DNA from: Ga0077555 sp033764055
GTDB lineage: Bacteria; Pseudomonadota; Alphaproteobacteria; Rhizobiales; Hyphomicrobiaceae
Direction of reading: 5' to 3'
DNA length: 64,000 nucleotides
Assembly (NCBI GenBank): GCA_033764055.1
Contig: JANRJI010000031.1
Coordinates: forward strand, 1 to 64,000
Part shown: in pieces, positions 43,344 to 51,967 of the stretch
How the letters are laid out: each line of letters begins with the position of its first letter
Numbering within the stretch: the stretch's first letter is position 1
Notes under the pieces: model-generated
What the model saw: the letters and a program-made list of their open reading frames with translations, nothing else
The model's database searches: none
Told to the model about the DNA's origin: nothing
Translations under genes and position numbers: made by a program

Positions 43344-44444
43344 TCAGCCGCCTCCAGCCAGATCCGGATAAAGCTTTGCGAGACCTGCTGGTGTCGCGGG
43401 GCAAACGCCTCGCTCCGTAATGAAGCCGGTGACCAGTCGCGCCGGCGTCACGTCGAAAGCCGGATTGGCGGCCGGAGACCCCGGCGCCGCGATGTCCACT
43501 GTCGCGATCGTGCCATCGGCCGTGCGCCCGGTCATGCGCAGCACCTCGTCGGCCGATCGCTCCTCGATCTCGATGCTCATGCCATTGTCGAGCCGCCAGT
43601 CGATGGTGGTATGCGGCAGCGCCACATAGAACGGGACCTTGTTGTCCTGCGCGGCCAGCGCCTTCAAATACGTCCCGATCTTATTGGCGACGTCGCCGCT
43701 GCGCGTGACGCGATCAGTCCCGACGATGCACAGGTCCACCCGGCCGCGCTGCATGTAGTGGCCGCCGGCGTTGTCCACGATGATCGCATGCGGCACGCCG
43801 TGGGCACCGAGCTCGAAAGCCGTGAGCGAGGCCCCCTGATTGCGCGGACGCGTCTCGTCAACCCACACGTGCACAGGGATTCCGAGATCGTGCGCCTGGT
43901 AGATCGGCGCCGTCGCCGTGCCCCAGTCGACGCAGGCGATCCAGCCGGCATTGCAGTGAGTGAGGATGTTGACCGGCTCGCCTGGCTTCTTGCACGCGGC
44001 GATCCTCTTGATCAGCTCGAGCCCGTTGGCGCCGATGCGCCGGCAAGTCTCGACGTCCTCGTCGCAAATCGCCGCGGCGCGGGCATAGGCCGCGGCAGAA
44101 CGCTCGGCAGGCGCAAGGGGCGACAACACACGGCGCATGTCCTCGAGTGCCCAACGCAAATTCACCGCAGTCGGCCGCTGAGCCTCAAGGAATGGTATGG
44201 CCCTGTCGAGGCTCGAGTCGGACGGATCGGCCCGCATGGCGAGCGCCACGCCGTAGGCCGCCGTCGCGCCGATCAGTGGCGCGCCGCGGACCTGCATCGT
44301 CTTGATGGCACGGGCCGCCTCCTCGACGGAGCGCAACGCGATGGTCTCGAGGCGATGCGGCAAGCGGGTCTGGTCGATGACCTCCACCGACCAGCCGTCA
44401 GAGCCGAGCCAGATGGTACGATAGTGGCGTCCGTCGATGTTCAT
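43344..44444 (-). CDS. mtnA: S-methyl-5-thioribose-1-phosphate isomerase
   Basis: A 366-residue MtnA that converts methylthioribose 1-phosphate to methylthioribulose 1-phosphate in methionine salvage. The family motifs are VRGAPLIGATAAYGVAL, ILTHCNAGWIACVDWGTA with the catalytic Cys, DNAGGHYMQRGRVDLCIVGTDRV with the catalytic Asp, and NKIGTYLKALAA. The length is standard. It lies 19 bp downstream of apt on the same strand. Together the two recycle the ribose-sulfur and adenine halves of methylthioadenosine, although the phosphorylase that splits it is not present here. Confidence 0.95.
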   Translation of the reverse strand: MNIDGRHYRTIWLGSDGWSVEVIDQTRLPHRLETIALRSVEEAARAIKTMQVRGAPLIGATAAYGVALAMRADPSDSSLDRAIPFLEAQRPTAVNLRWALEDMRRVLSPLAPAERSAAAYARAAAICDEDVETCRRIGANGLELIKRIAACKKPGEPVNILTHCNAGWIACVDWGTATAPIYQAHDLGIPVHVWVDETRPRNQGASLTAFELGAHGVPHAIIVDNAGGHYMQRGRVDLCIVGTDRVTRSGDVANKIGTYLKALAAQDNKVPFYVALPHTTIDWRLDNGMSIEIEERSADEVLRMTGRTADGTIATVDIAAPGSPAANPAFDVTPARLVTGFITERGVCPATPAGLAKLYPDLAGGG

Positions 44445-44463
44445 GGCCCACTCCGCGTGCCGG

Positions 44464-44991
44464 TCAATGCCCCTCGAAGGCCATCAGCGCGTGCACATCG
44501 ATGCCGTCGCTCCGCAGCAGCTGACCACCACCGAGCTCCGGCAGATCGATGATGAAGGCCGCCCCGATGATGGTACCGCCGAGGCGCCGAATGAGCTTGA
44601 CCGCAGCGCCGGCGGTCCCGCCCGTGGCGATAAGGTCGTCGACCAGCAGCACCCGCTTGCCGCGGGCCAGCGCATCCTCGTGCATCTCGACCGTGTCGCT
44701 GCCGTACTCGAGCGCATAGTCCTGCCGGATCGTCCTCCATGGCAGCTTGCCCTTCTTGCGCACGGGGACGAAGCCGGAGCCGAGCCGGTCCGCAATCGCG
44801 CCAGCCAGGATGAAGCCGCGCGCCTCGATGCCGGCGACGAGGTCGATCGGCTCGGTGCGGTAAGGCTCGGCCAGGCGCGCAACGGCAGCCTTGAAGCCCT
44901 GGGCATCGGCCATCAGCGTGGTGACATCACGGAACATGATGCCCGGCTTCGGATAGTCCGGAATCGTCCTGACGAGGCCCTTCAAGTCCAT
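44464..44991 (-). CDS. apt: Adenine phosphoribosyltransferase
   Basis: A 175-residue type I PRTase that makes AMP from adenine and PRPP. It begins MDLKGLVRTIPDYPKPGIMFRDVT, has VAGIEARGFILAGAIA and the PRPP loop VLLVDDLIATGGTA. GGAG stands a few bases before ATG 44991; the longer frame has no support. First gene of the apt-mtnA operon. Confidence 0.96.
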   Translation of the reverse strand: MDLKGLVRTIPDYPKPGIMFRDVTTLMADAQGFKAAVARLAEPYRTEPIDLVAGIEARGFILAGAIADRLGSGFVPVRKKGKLPWRTIRQDYALEYGSDTVEMHEDALARGKRVLLVDDLIATGGTAGAAVKLIRRLGGTIIGAAFIIDLPELGGGQLLRSDGIDVHALMAFEGH

Positions 44992-45330
44992 CGCTCTCAG
45001 CTCCGTGATCAAGCGCCTGCCGCGGCCGCCGAAGATGCTGTATTGGGCCAGATGGGCGCTCACTTCAAGCGGGACGACTGCGACGAAGGAAGGCCTCCCC
45101 GAGCAAGCTCTCGAGGCATGGAGCCTGGCCATGCCCCGAGTCCGGGACAGTTCTCAACAGGCCATGGAGCATCTCCCTGGGTCGCTCAAAAGCCTCGCTC
45201 GCAACCCTCATCCGGTCATAATGCTCGGCGAATGTAGGCGTCGATTCTCCAACGAGACCGCACACGCCGTCCCTTAGGCGGACCGAGCATGGTCGGGTGC
45301 GGTGGCTGATGAACCCGCCGGGAGAGCCCA
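44992..45330. other. Intergenic region between apt and the small membrane protein gene
   Basis: This 339-bp divergent gap holds only short overlapping frames without start signals. A 90-codon rightward frame at 45005-45277 shows no family resemblance. No RNA gene or clear promoter was recognised. Confidence 0.5.
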
Positions 45331-45732
45331 ATGGCCGAGCCTCGCTTCGCCGACGACGACGATCTTCCGCGCACGCTCCGCCGTGAACGAGATGCCCGCG
45401 AGCGTGACGCGCGGGAGCGCGAGTTGCGGGAGCGTGAGATCCCGGCGCCTCCGCCCGACGACGTCGGATACGCCGGGGCGACCGGAAAGGGCTTTGCCGC
45501 GAAACCCTTCGGCTACGATTATTCACCGTCGGCGAGCGGCGGCGGGAGCGTCACGGTCACCCGGCTGCGAATCCCATTCCTCCACCTTTCACTGTTCTTC
45601 ATGAAGGCCGTGGTGGCGGCCATCCCGGCCATGCTCCTGCTGACCGTCCTGCTGTGGATCGCCGGTCAGGGGCTGAAGTTGGCTTTCCCGGATCTTCGCC
45701 ATTTCGAGATCGTGGTGAAGGCCGTCAAGTAG
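45331..45732 (+). CDS. Small single-pass membrane protein with charged N-terminal repeats
   Basis: A 133-residue protein. Residues 10-40 are an Arg/Glu/Asp repeat (RRERDARERDARERELRERE) likely to form a charged helix. It is followed by a Pro/Gly linker and one strong hydrophobic helix (about 92-112). GGGAGAG lies a few bases before ATG 45331, supporting a real gene. I recognise no named family. It is not the 132-residue DMFase small subunit, which lacks a membrane helix, although it precedes the DMFase-like gene. Confidence 0.7.
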   Translation: MAEPRFADDDDLPRTLRRERDARERDARERELREREIPAPPPDDVGYAGATGKGFAAKPFGYDYSPSASGGGSVTVTRLRIPFLHLSLFFMKAVVAAIPAMLLLTVLLWIAGQGLKLAFPDLRHFEIVVKAVK

Positions 45733-45899
45733 TCCACGCGGAGCGAGAGTCGTGGGCGCCAGCCGTGCGCTCGCTGCGCGGCCGGCCCCGGGCCAGCCGC
45801 CGATACCTGGAATGGCCCCCGCCGTTACAGCGGCAGCCCTTGACGGCATGCGAGATCTGAGACCGACTGGCCATAGCGTCATCGATCGAGGGAATCGCC

Positions 45900-48155
45900 A
45901 TGCTGCCCATCGCCGGCTATGCCGACCGTCTGTCCGTCCGCCCCGGCGAGACGATTGGGTTCAAGGTCTCGAGCCAAGTCGAGGGCAGCTACGACGCCCG
46001 CCTCGTACGTATCGTCTGCGCTGACGCCAACCCCAAGGGACCTGGCATCGTCGAGGAGCCGGTCGCGGCTGCGATCGCCGGCAGCCACCCTGGCCGCAAC
46101 CAGCCGGTCCACCTCGGCTCCTACGCCCTGATCGAGCGCGGGCACGACCTCGCCGGCAGCACGGGGCTGACGTTCGTCGCCACCATCTGGCCGACCATGC
46201 CCGGCGCCAAGAGGCGACAGGGCGTCGTTGCGGCTTACGATCCCAACACACGCATCGGCTTCGCGGTCGCGGTGGGCGAGGATGGCAGCGCCGAGGCGAT
46301 CATCGGCGCGACGCGGGTCAAGACACGCGTGCCCCTGGAGAGCCGACACTGGTACCGCATTGTCGCCAGCTTCGATGCGGCGTCACGCACGCTGCGAGTG
46401 GCCCAGGCGCGCCTAACCCGGGGTAAGGTCCAGGGGACCTGGACCAGCGCCGAGGCTCTCGTCGAGGCCGGTGCCGACGCGCTTCCCCCTGCAACCATGC
46501 CATGGCTCGTCGGCGCCCTCGGCGGGCATCCCGTGCGCGGTCATTTCAACGGCAAGATCGAGGCCCCGGCCGTCTTCTCGCGGGCCCTCGCGATCGGCGA
46601 TATCGAAGCCGCGATCGCGGCCGGCGCCACCGCTGCCGGGCTCGTCGCGCGATGGGATTTCGCCCGAGACTTCGATGCGACCAACGTGACCGACATCGGT
46701 CCCCACGGCTTGCATGGCCGCCTGGTCAATCTGGCGGCACGCGCGATGACGGGCGCATCCTGGACGGGACGAGAGATGTGCTTTCGACATGCGCCCGCCG
46801 AGTACGGCGCCATTCATTTCCACGAGGACGACCTCTACGACTGCGGCTGGGAGACGGATTTCAACTGGGAGGTGCCGGCCGGCATGCGGTCAGGCATCTA
46901 TGCCCTGCGCATCAAGAACGCCGAGCACGAGGACAACATCCCGTTCTTTGTGCTGCCACCGAAAGGCAAGCGCACGGCCGATGTCTGCGTGCTGATGTCG
47001 ACCTACACCTACACCATCTACCACAACCACGCGCGGCCCGAGGCCCGGACGGGCTGGTGGCGCGACCTGTGGAACAAGCAGGCCGCCGAGTGGGGTGCCT
47101 ACCCGGCCAACGCCTACGATCATCCGGAATACGGCTGGTCGACGTACAATTATCACACCGACGGCAGCGGCATCTGCCACGCCTCGTGGCTGCGGCCGAT
47201 GCTCACCATGCGCTCCGGCTACATCACCTACCCCGACGAGAAGGTCCGGGGCTCCGGCTTGCGACATTTTCCCGCCGACACGCACCTCATCGCCTGGCTC
47301 GAGGCCAAAGGCTACAGCTACGACGTCATCACCGACAAGGAATTGGACGAGGAGGGCGTCGACCTACTGCGTCAGTACCCTGTCGTGATGACGGGATCGC
47401 ATCCGGAGTACCACACGCCAGCCATGCTCGATGCGCTCGAGGCTTATCGCGACGGCGGCGGTCGCTTCATGTACCTCGGTGGCAACGGCTTCTACTGGAA
47501 AGTGGCCCGACACAAGGAGCTGCCGGCGGCAATCGAGATCCGGCGCGGCGAGGGCGGCATCCGGGCCTGGGCCGCAGAGGCCGGCGAGTACTACAACGCC
47601 TTCGACGGCCAGTACGGCGGCCTCTGGCGGCGCAACGGCCGCCCGCCGCAGAACCTCTGCGGTGTGGGCTTCACGGCGCAGGGGAACTTCGTCGGCAACC
47701 ACTACCGGGTGCTGCCGGAAGCACGCTCGTCGCGCGCGGCCTGGATCCTGGAGGGCGTCACCGGCGAGACGTTCGGCGGACACGGGCTGTCGGGCCATGG
47801 CGCGGCCGGCTTCGAGCTCGACCGCACCGACGTCCGCCTCGGCACCCCCGCTCACGCCCTGGTCCTGGCACGCTCCGAGGGCCACGAGCCCGAGGCACCG
47901 TGGGTGCTGGTGCCGGAGGAGCAGCTCACGCACCTGACGACCATCCCCGGTCTCAAGCCGTCCGAGCTGATCCACGCCGACCTGACGTTCTTTGAGACCC
48001 CGAACAACGGCGCGGTGTTCTCGACCGGCTCGATCACCTTCTGCGGCTCGCTGCCGACGAATGGTTTCGACAACGACGTCTCGCGCATCCTGAAGAACGT
48101 GCTCGACCGCTTCCGCGACCCGGCCGCCAGCTTCCCGATGCCGGCGGTCGGCTGA
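45900..48155 (+). CDS. N,N-dimethylformamidase large-subunit-like protein
   Basis: A 751-residue protein resembling the large subunit of N,N-dimethylformamidase (DmfA2, about 760 residues). After a short N-terminal domain there is a LamG/concanavalin-like segment (about 95-260) and then the catalytic region with Tyr-rich and His-rich motifs (MSTYTYTIYHNHARP, YGWSTYNYHTDGSG, TGSHPEYHT). In the Paracoccus enzyme a mononuclear iron is held by two Tyr and one Glu; candidate Tyr and Glu residues exist here but I cannot assign them. The small subunit is not adjacent. An MBL hydrolase and a cytochrome c follow on the opposite strand. The natural amide substrate is unknown. Confidence 0.83.
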   Translation: MLPIAGYADRLSVRPGETIGFKVSSQVEGSYDARLVRIVCADANPKGPGIVEEPVAAAIAGSHPGRNQPVHLGSYALIERGHDLAGSTGLTFVATIWPTMPGAKRRQGVVAAYDPNTRIGFAVAVGEDGSAEAIIGATRVKTRVPLESRHWYRIVASFDAASRTLRVAQARLTRGKVQGTWTSAEALVEAGADALPPATMPWLVGALGGHPVRGHFNGKIEAPAVFSRALAIGDIEAAIAAGATAAGLVARWDFARDFDATNVTDIGPHGLHGRLVNLAARAMTGASWTGREMCFRHAPAEYGAIHFHEDDLYDCGWETDFNWEVPAGMRSGIYALRIKNAEHEDNIPFFVLPPKGKRTADVCVLMSTYTYTIYHNHARPEARTGWWRDLWNKQAAEWGAYPANAYDHPEYGWSTYNYHTDGSGICHASWLRPMLTMRSGYITYPDEKVRGSGLRHFPADTHLIAWLEAKGYSYDVITDKELDEEGVDLLRQYPVVMTGSHPEYHTPAMLDALEAYRDGGGRFMYLGGNGFYWKVARHKELPAAIEIRRGEGGIRAWAAEAGEYYNAFDGQYGGLWRRNGRPPQNLCGVGFTAQGNFVGNHYRVLPEARSSRAAWILEGVTGETFGGHGLSGHGAAGFELDRTDVRLGTPAHALVLARSEGHEPEAPWVLVPEEQLTHLTTIPGLKPSELIHADLTFFETPNNGAVFSTGSITFCGSLPTNGFDNDVSRILKNVLDRFRDPAASFPMPAVG

Positions 48156-48181
48156 GCAGCTTCTGGCGGAGACGGATAGGA

Positions 48182-48205
48182 GGCGTCGACCATGAGGTCG
48201 ACGCC
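48182..48205. terminator. Perfect hairpin between the convergent DMFase-like and MBL genes
   Basis: GGCGTCGACC pairs perfectly with GGTCGACGCC around an ATGA loop. It lies 26 bases after the rightward stop and 6 bases before the leftward stop, so it could act in both directions. No T-run. Confidence 0.6.
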
Positions 48206-48211
48206 GCCGGG

Positions 48212-49087
48212 CTACGCCTCGACGAAGCCGAAGCCGCCGCCCTTGCCGCCGACGATGCGGATCGACGACGGCTGCGGGAAGTGGGCTGTGCAGATCAGTG
48301 TGGAAGTGTCGCAGAAGCGCGAGAACAGCCGCTGGCGCGTCTCACCCGCCACTCTCGAGTCCCAATCCGACATCATGCCGATCTCGGGATATTTCACCTG
48401 GATCGGCGAATGCACCATGTCGCCCGTCACGAGAGCATCCTTCCCGCTCTTGCCCGCGAGCACACAGTACTGATCGATGGTGTGGCCAGGGGCAGGCACG
48501 AGCTGCACGAGATCGTTGAAGGCATAGTCGCTCTTGACCACGTCGGCGCGGTCTGCGGCGACGATCGGCAGGACGCTGTCCGTCATCCAGGGAGCCAGCT
48601 CGGGGCTCTGCTTGTGCCTGTCGGTCCAGAACGCGAGCTCGCGGTCCGCGAAGACGTAGCGTGCCTTCGGGAAGGTCGGCACCCAGCGGCCGTTCTCGAG
48701 CCGTGTGTTCCAGCCCACGTGATCGACGTGCAGGTGGGTGCACATAACGAAATCGATGTCGTCCACCTTCAGTCCCGCTGCGGCGAGGCCCTTCTCGTAC
48801 CGATCGGACTGCATCATGTGCCAGAAGGCGCGCGCGGGCCGCGGCTTGTGGTTGCCGACGCAGGTGTCGATCATGATCTTGTGGTGCCGGGTCTCGACGA
48901 CATAGCTCTGGATGCAGAGATTGAGGAGGCCATCGGCATCGACGTAGCGGGGCTGCAGCCAACTGCGGTTCTCGTCCATCATCTCCTTGGTGAATTTCGG
49001 GAAGAAGTCGTGAACCGGGAAGAATGGCCCCTCCTGCTCCACGATGCGTCGGATCTTGATGTCGCCGATCTCCAGGGCAGGGCTCAT
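48212..49087 (-). CDS. MBL-fold metallohydrolase
   Basis: A 291-residue metallo-beta-lactamase-fold hydrolase. The zinc motif is THLHVDHVGWNT (HxHxDH) near residue 120, followed by the His in PAPGHTIDQY, the metal-bridging Asp in VTGDMVHSP and a C-terminal His in TAHFPQPS. No signal peptide is seen. Members hydrolyse lactones, phosphodiesters or thioesters, and this subgroup resembles AttM/AHL-lactonase-like proteins in size, although the substrate is unknown. It is co-directional with the cytochrome c gene behind it. Confidence 0.88.
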   Translation of the reverse strand: MSPALEIGDIKIRRIVEQEGPFFPVHDFFPKFTKEMMDENRSWLQPRYVDADGLLNLCIQSYVVETRHHKIMIDTCVGNHKPRPARAFWHMMQSDRYEKGLAAAGLKVDDIDFVMCTHLHVDHVGWNTRLENGRWVPTFPKARYVFADRELAFWTDRHKQSPELAPWMTDSVLPIVAADRADVVKSDYAFNDLVQLVPAPGHTIDQYCVLAGKSGKDALVTGDMVHSPIQVKYPEIGMMSDWDSRVAGETRQRLFSRFCDTSTLICTAHFPQPSSIRIVGGKGGGFGFVEA

Positions 49088-49209
49088 GCTAGTCTCCTCG
49101 AGGCGTTGCGGGCGGGCCCGGCAGAGCCCGATGACGCAACGATGCCGCCCGGCCTTGGCGATGTCCAGGCGATCGCGACCGTGCCGCGGGACGACTTCGT
49201 CGCGTGCAC

Positions 49210-50007
49210 CTATTTCTGCGGTAGACCCTGCGCATAGGTCAGCACGTCGATTGCGTCTTTCAGGGGCAGCGCGCGCATATTGATCATCGCTGCACCCGGG
49301 TGAGAGTTGCGGATCTTGTGCAGCACTTCCCAGGGCAGCTTGGCAGCCTCGGTGCCGACGAACGCGGGATCATCGGGCTTGCCCCAATTGAGGGCTCTTC
49401 CGTCGAGCCCATGACAGGCGGCGCAGGTGGTCTGGAACAAGCCTGCGCCACGCACCCGATCGCCATTGACCTTGGCCGTCTTGCGGTCGATGTAGCGGTC
49501 CGCATCGTGCTGGCCCGACCTGATGAAAGCGGCCACGCGCTCGAGCTCCTCGTCGGACATCATCTCAGGCGTGTAGCTGTGCGGAGCGGCGCGCAGCAAC
49601 CCGACGATCTCGGCAGCCGGCCGGTTACGGGCCTCCCGGATACCCTTGATTCCCGTGTAGCGATCCGATAGCGCGCCGGTCTTGCCGGTCACGCCATCGC
49701 GCCCCTTGTAATCCCAGCCGTGGCATTCGACGCAGCGCCAGGTGTTCGGGCCGGTGCGCTTGCCGGCGGCAGGATAGTTGGGATTGGTCTCGCGCGGACG
49801 GCGACGGTCCAGAGCGTCCCACCACGTGTCGTAAATTCGGCCCCCGGCGGCGAGCCGCCAGGCATTCGACGGATCGGCGGGCTTGCCGTGAACGAACTCC
49901 TGCAAAGCCGATTTGTGCTCGGCCTTGTCCTTGGCGGCCTCCTGCGCCACTGCCGCCCCGGCAATGGCAGTCAGTCCCGCCAGGACGACCAGTACGGTGC
50001 GATACAT
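49210..50007 (-). CDS. Periplasmic dihaem cytochrome c
   Basis: A 265-residue exported cytochrome. A signal peptide ends at AVAQE (about residue 22). Two haem-binding motifs, CVECH near residue 92 and CAACH near residue 195, define two c-type domains. The first is preceded by ARG-rich segments (DRRRPRETNPNYP), and the methionine ligands are probably in the later Met-rich parts. It should carry electrons for a periplasmic dehydrogenase. It lies 122 bp upstream of the MBL gene on the same strand. Confidence 0.9.
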   Translation of the reverse strand: MYRTVLVVLAGLTAIAGAAVAQEAAKDKAEHKSALQEFVHGKPADPSNAWRLAAGGRIYDTWWDALDRRRPRETNPNYPAAGKRTGPNTWRCVECHGWDYKGRDGVTGKTGALSDRYTGIKGIREARNRPAAEIVGLLRAAPHSYTPEMMSDEELERVAAFIRSGQHDADRYIDRKTAKVNGDRVRGAGLFQTTCAACHGLDGRALNWGKPDDPAFVGTEAAKLPWEVLHKIRNSHPGAAMINMRALPLKDAIDVLTYAQGLPQK

Positions 50008-50180
50008 CGAGCTCCCCTTCCACTCAAACGACCAGGCGCATGGCAGCAGCCCCGGACACGAGCCTCTCCGTCACGATTGTCGCAGAATACTCAGCCGGCG
50101 CAGGAAGCCTCATCCAACCCGAGGCCCGGATCGGCGCCTTGACCTGCCGCAAGCGATACCCGCCCCGCGCGGGCGATCGC

Positions 50181-51074
50181 TCAGCTCTTGAGCGGCGCTC
50201 GCTTGACGATGCTCTCCGTCAGCACGTCGTAACAGGCCTTGATGCGCGGGACATCCCTCACATCGCTGTGCACGATCACATAGACATCCCGCGACATGAC
50301 CGGACCTCCGCGTGACACGCGGACCAGATCCGGCCACGCCTCTGCCATCAGGCTCGGAATGAGCGCGAGCCCGAGCCCGAGGCGAGCCGCCTCGATACGG
50401 TTTCCAAGATGATTGACCTTGAGTGCCGTGCGTCCACCTCCGGCCAGGCTGTCGAGAGCCTTGGCCTCGGGCCAATCAGCATACTCCCTCTGGTATCCGA
50501 TGAATTCGAAGAGCTCGGGCTTTCGCCCATCGACGTAGCTCCGCGAGCCGTAGAGGTGATACGCCATCTCAGCAATCTTGGTGCCGATCAGGTCGCTGTC
50601 CGGCTCGGGCTTCGACAGGCGAACTGCGATATCGGCATCGCTGCGCGCAAGGTTGAGATTGATCTGACTGATATTCAGCACCAGATCCAGATCCGGATAG
50701 CGCAGCCGAATCGCCTTGAGGGCTGGGAGAACGATGTAGGTCGCGACCGCCTCGGTGGCAGTTATCCGGACGGGGCCCGTGAGCCTGGCCTCGAAGCCCG
50801 CCGCGGCACGCAGCACCCCCTCTGCGCTCGCCGACATCGGCTCGACGATGGTCAGTATTCGCTTTCCGGCCTCGGTGAGGGTGTAGCGGCCGCCCTCGCG
50901 GACGAACAGCGGCTGGGCGAGATCACGCTCGAGATTGGCGATACGCCGGCTCACTGTGGCGTGGGTCACGCCGAGCACGCGCGCAGCGGCAGACAAGCTG
51001 CCTTGGCGCGCCAGCTCGATGAGCACGCGCAGATCCTCCCAGTCGGCCCGAACTGAACGTTTTCTATCAGCCAC
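50181..51074 (-). CDS. LysR-family transcriptional regulator
   Basis: A LysR protein: HTH at about 10-65 (LRVLIELARQGSLSAAARVLG, ATVSRRIANLERDL, FVREGGRYTLTEAGKRIL) and a substrate-binding domain in which VRITATEAVATYIVLPAL starts the effector fold. The annotated frame reaches ATG 51200, but that adds about 42 residues unlike any LysR start. GTG 51074 (VADRKRS) gives 297 residues and the usual N-terminus, though no Shine-Dalgarno is clear. Its target is not evident; it is divergent from the MarR gene across 236 bp and could control it or the cytochrome gene. Confidence 0.85.
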   Translation of the reverse strand: MADRKRSVRADWEDLRVLIELARQGSLSAAARVLGVTHATVSRRIANLERDLAQPLFVREGGRYTLTEAGKRILTIVEPMSASAEGVLRAAAGFEARLTGPVRITATEAVATYIVLPALKAIRLRYPDLDLVLNISQINLNLARSDADIAVRLSKPEPDSDLIGTKIAEMAYHLYGSRSYVDGRKPELFEFIGYQREYADWPEAKALDSLAGGGRTALKVNHLGNRIEAARLGLGLALIPSLMAEAWPDLVRVSRGGPVMSRDVYVIVHSDVRDVPRIKACYDVLTESIVKRAPLKS

Positions 51075-51309
51075 TGTGTGAACTTTGGGAATGGTGGCGC
51101 AAGGCAGATCGCTGCAATTTTGATCACAGATCGGTGAAGTGTCCAACTGAATGAAGGATCCGTCGAAAGGCAGGACACCCAACCGGATCTCAATAGGCAT
51201 GACCGTCGGCCGGTCAACAGGGAATCATCCGTGCGATGATAGTCAGTTGACATCTCAATGCCGCCAGGCGGGCTGCAGGCGAACATCCAGCAACGGAGCC
51301 GGAAAACCC

Positions 51310-51759
51310 ATGTCACAAAACGCGTCCAGTCAGGCCCTGTCGGGGTCGCTCACGCATCTGCTGCACCGAGCTTGTCAGGTCGCAGACGGGGTATTTAACG
51401 AGGAAGCAGGCGCGACGGGCCTGACGACCCGGCAGTTCGCCGTGCTCGTCGCCGTAGCTGAGAACAAGGACATCAGCCAGACCGGTTTGGTGCACGCGAC
51501 CGGCATTGACCGCTCGACCGTAGCCGAGATCGTCAAGCGGCTGCTCAAGCGCAATCTGATCAAACGCAGGCGCACCCGCCTCGACGCCCGGACCTATGCG
51601 GTGCGACTGACCGAGGAAGGAGAGGCGCTGCTCTCGTCGGTCGCGCCGGCAGCCAGACGCGCCGAGGCCCGGCTGGCCTCTGTCCTCAACGGGCATGACG
51701 GCCCGGTGTTGAACGAGGCGTTGGCGCATCTCGTGGCGGCATTCCCGCAGCCCAAATAG
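51310..51759 (+). CDS. MarR-family transcriptional regulator
   Basis: A 149-residue winged-helix MarR protein (ATGLTTRQFAVLVAVAE, HATGIDRSTVAEIVKRLLKRNLI, RLDARTYAVRLTEEGE). MarR proteins bind small phenolic or other effectors and usually repress neighbours. GGAG stands 11 bases before ATG 51310. It is co-directional with the flavoprotein-SelD gene 208 bp downstream and may regulate it, but a hairpin after its own stop argues for separate transcripts. Confidence 0.9.
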   Translation: MSQNASSQALSGSLTHLLHRACQVADGVFNEEAGATGLTTRQFAVLVAVAENKDISQTGLVHATGIDRSTVAEIVKRLLKRNLIKRRRTRLDARTYAVRLTEEGEALLSSVAPAARRAEARLASVLNGHDGPVLNEALAHLVAAFPQPK

Positions 51760-51767
51760 CAGGGTCG

Positions 51768-51791
51768 GCCGCCCAGCCCCCGTCGGGCGGC
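51768..51791 (+). terminator. Hairpin after the MarR gene
   Basis: GCCGCCC (51768-51774) pairs with GGGCGGC (51785-51791) 8 bases after the stop. An alternative stem TCGGCCGC/GCGGCCGA (51765-51772 and 51793-51800) shares the same region. No T-run follows. Confidence 0.45.
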
Positions 51792-51967
51792 TGCGGCCGA
51801 ATTGCGAGGTCGGGGTCGGATCGAGCCGGGGTGTATTGCGGCAGGCGCGTGGGCGTCATACTGGAGGATGCCCCAGTCCCGCCAGCCGGAGCCCTCGTGA
51901 TTTTTCGCATCCTCACCAGACCCGCACAATCCGTCCGGCACCCGGACACGGTCGGAAGCACCGCACC

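Noticed and set aside
45005..45277. 90-codon rightward frame between apt and the small membrane protein
   Set aside because: No ribosome binding site, no recognisable motif and unremarkable composition.
45331..45732. DMFase small subunit (DmfA1)
   Set aside because: Length matches, but the protein has a strong membrane helix and an Arg/Glu repeat; the known small subunit is soluble and differs in sequence.
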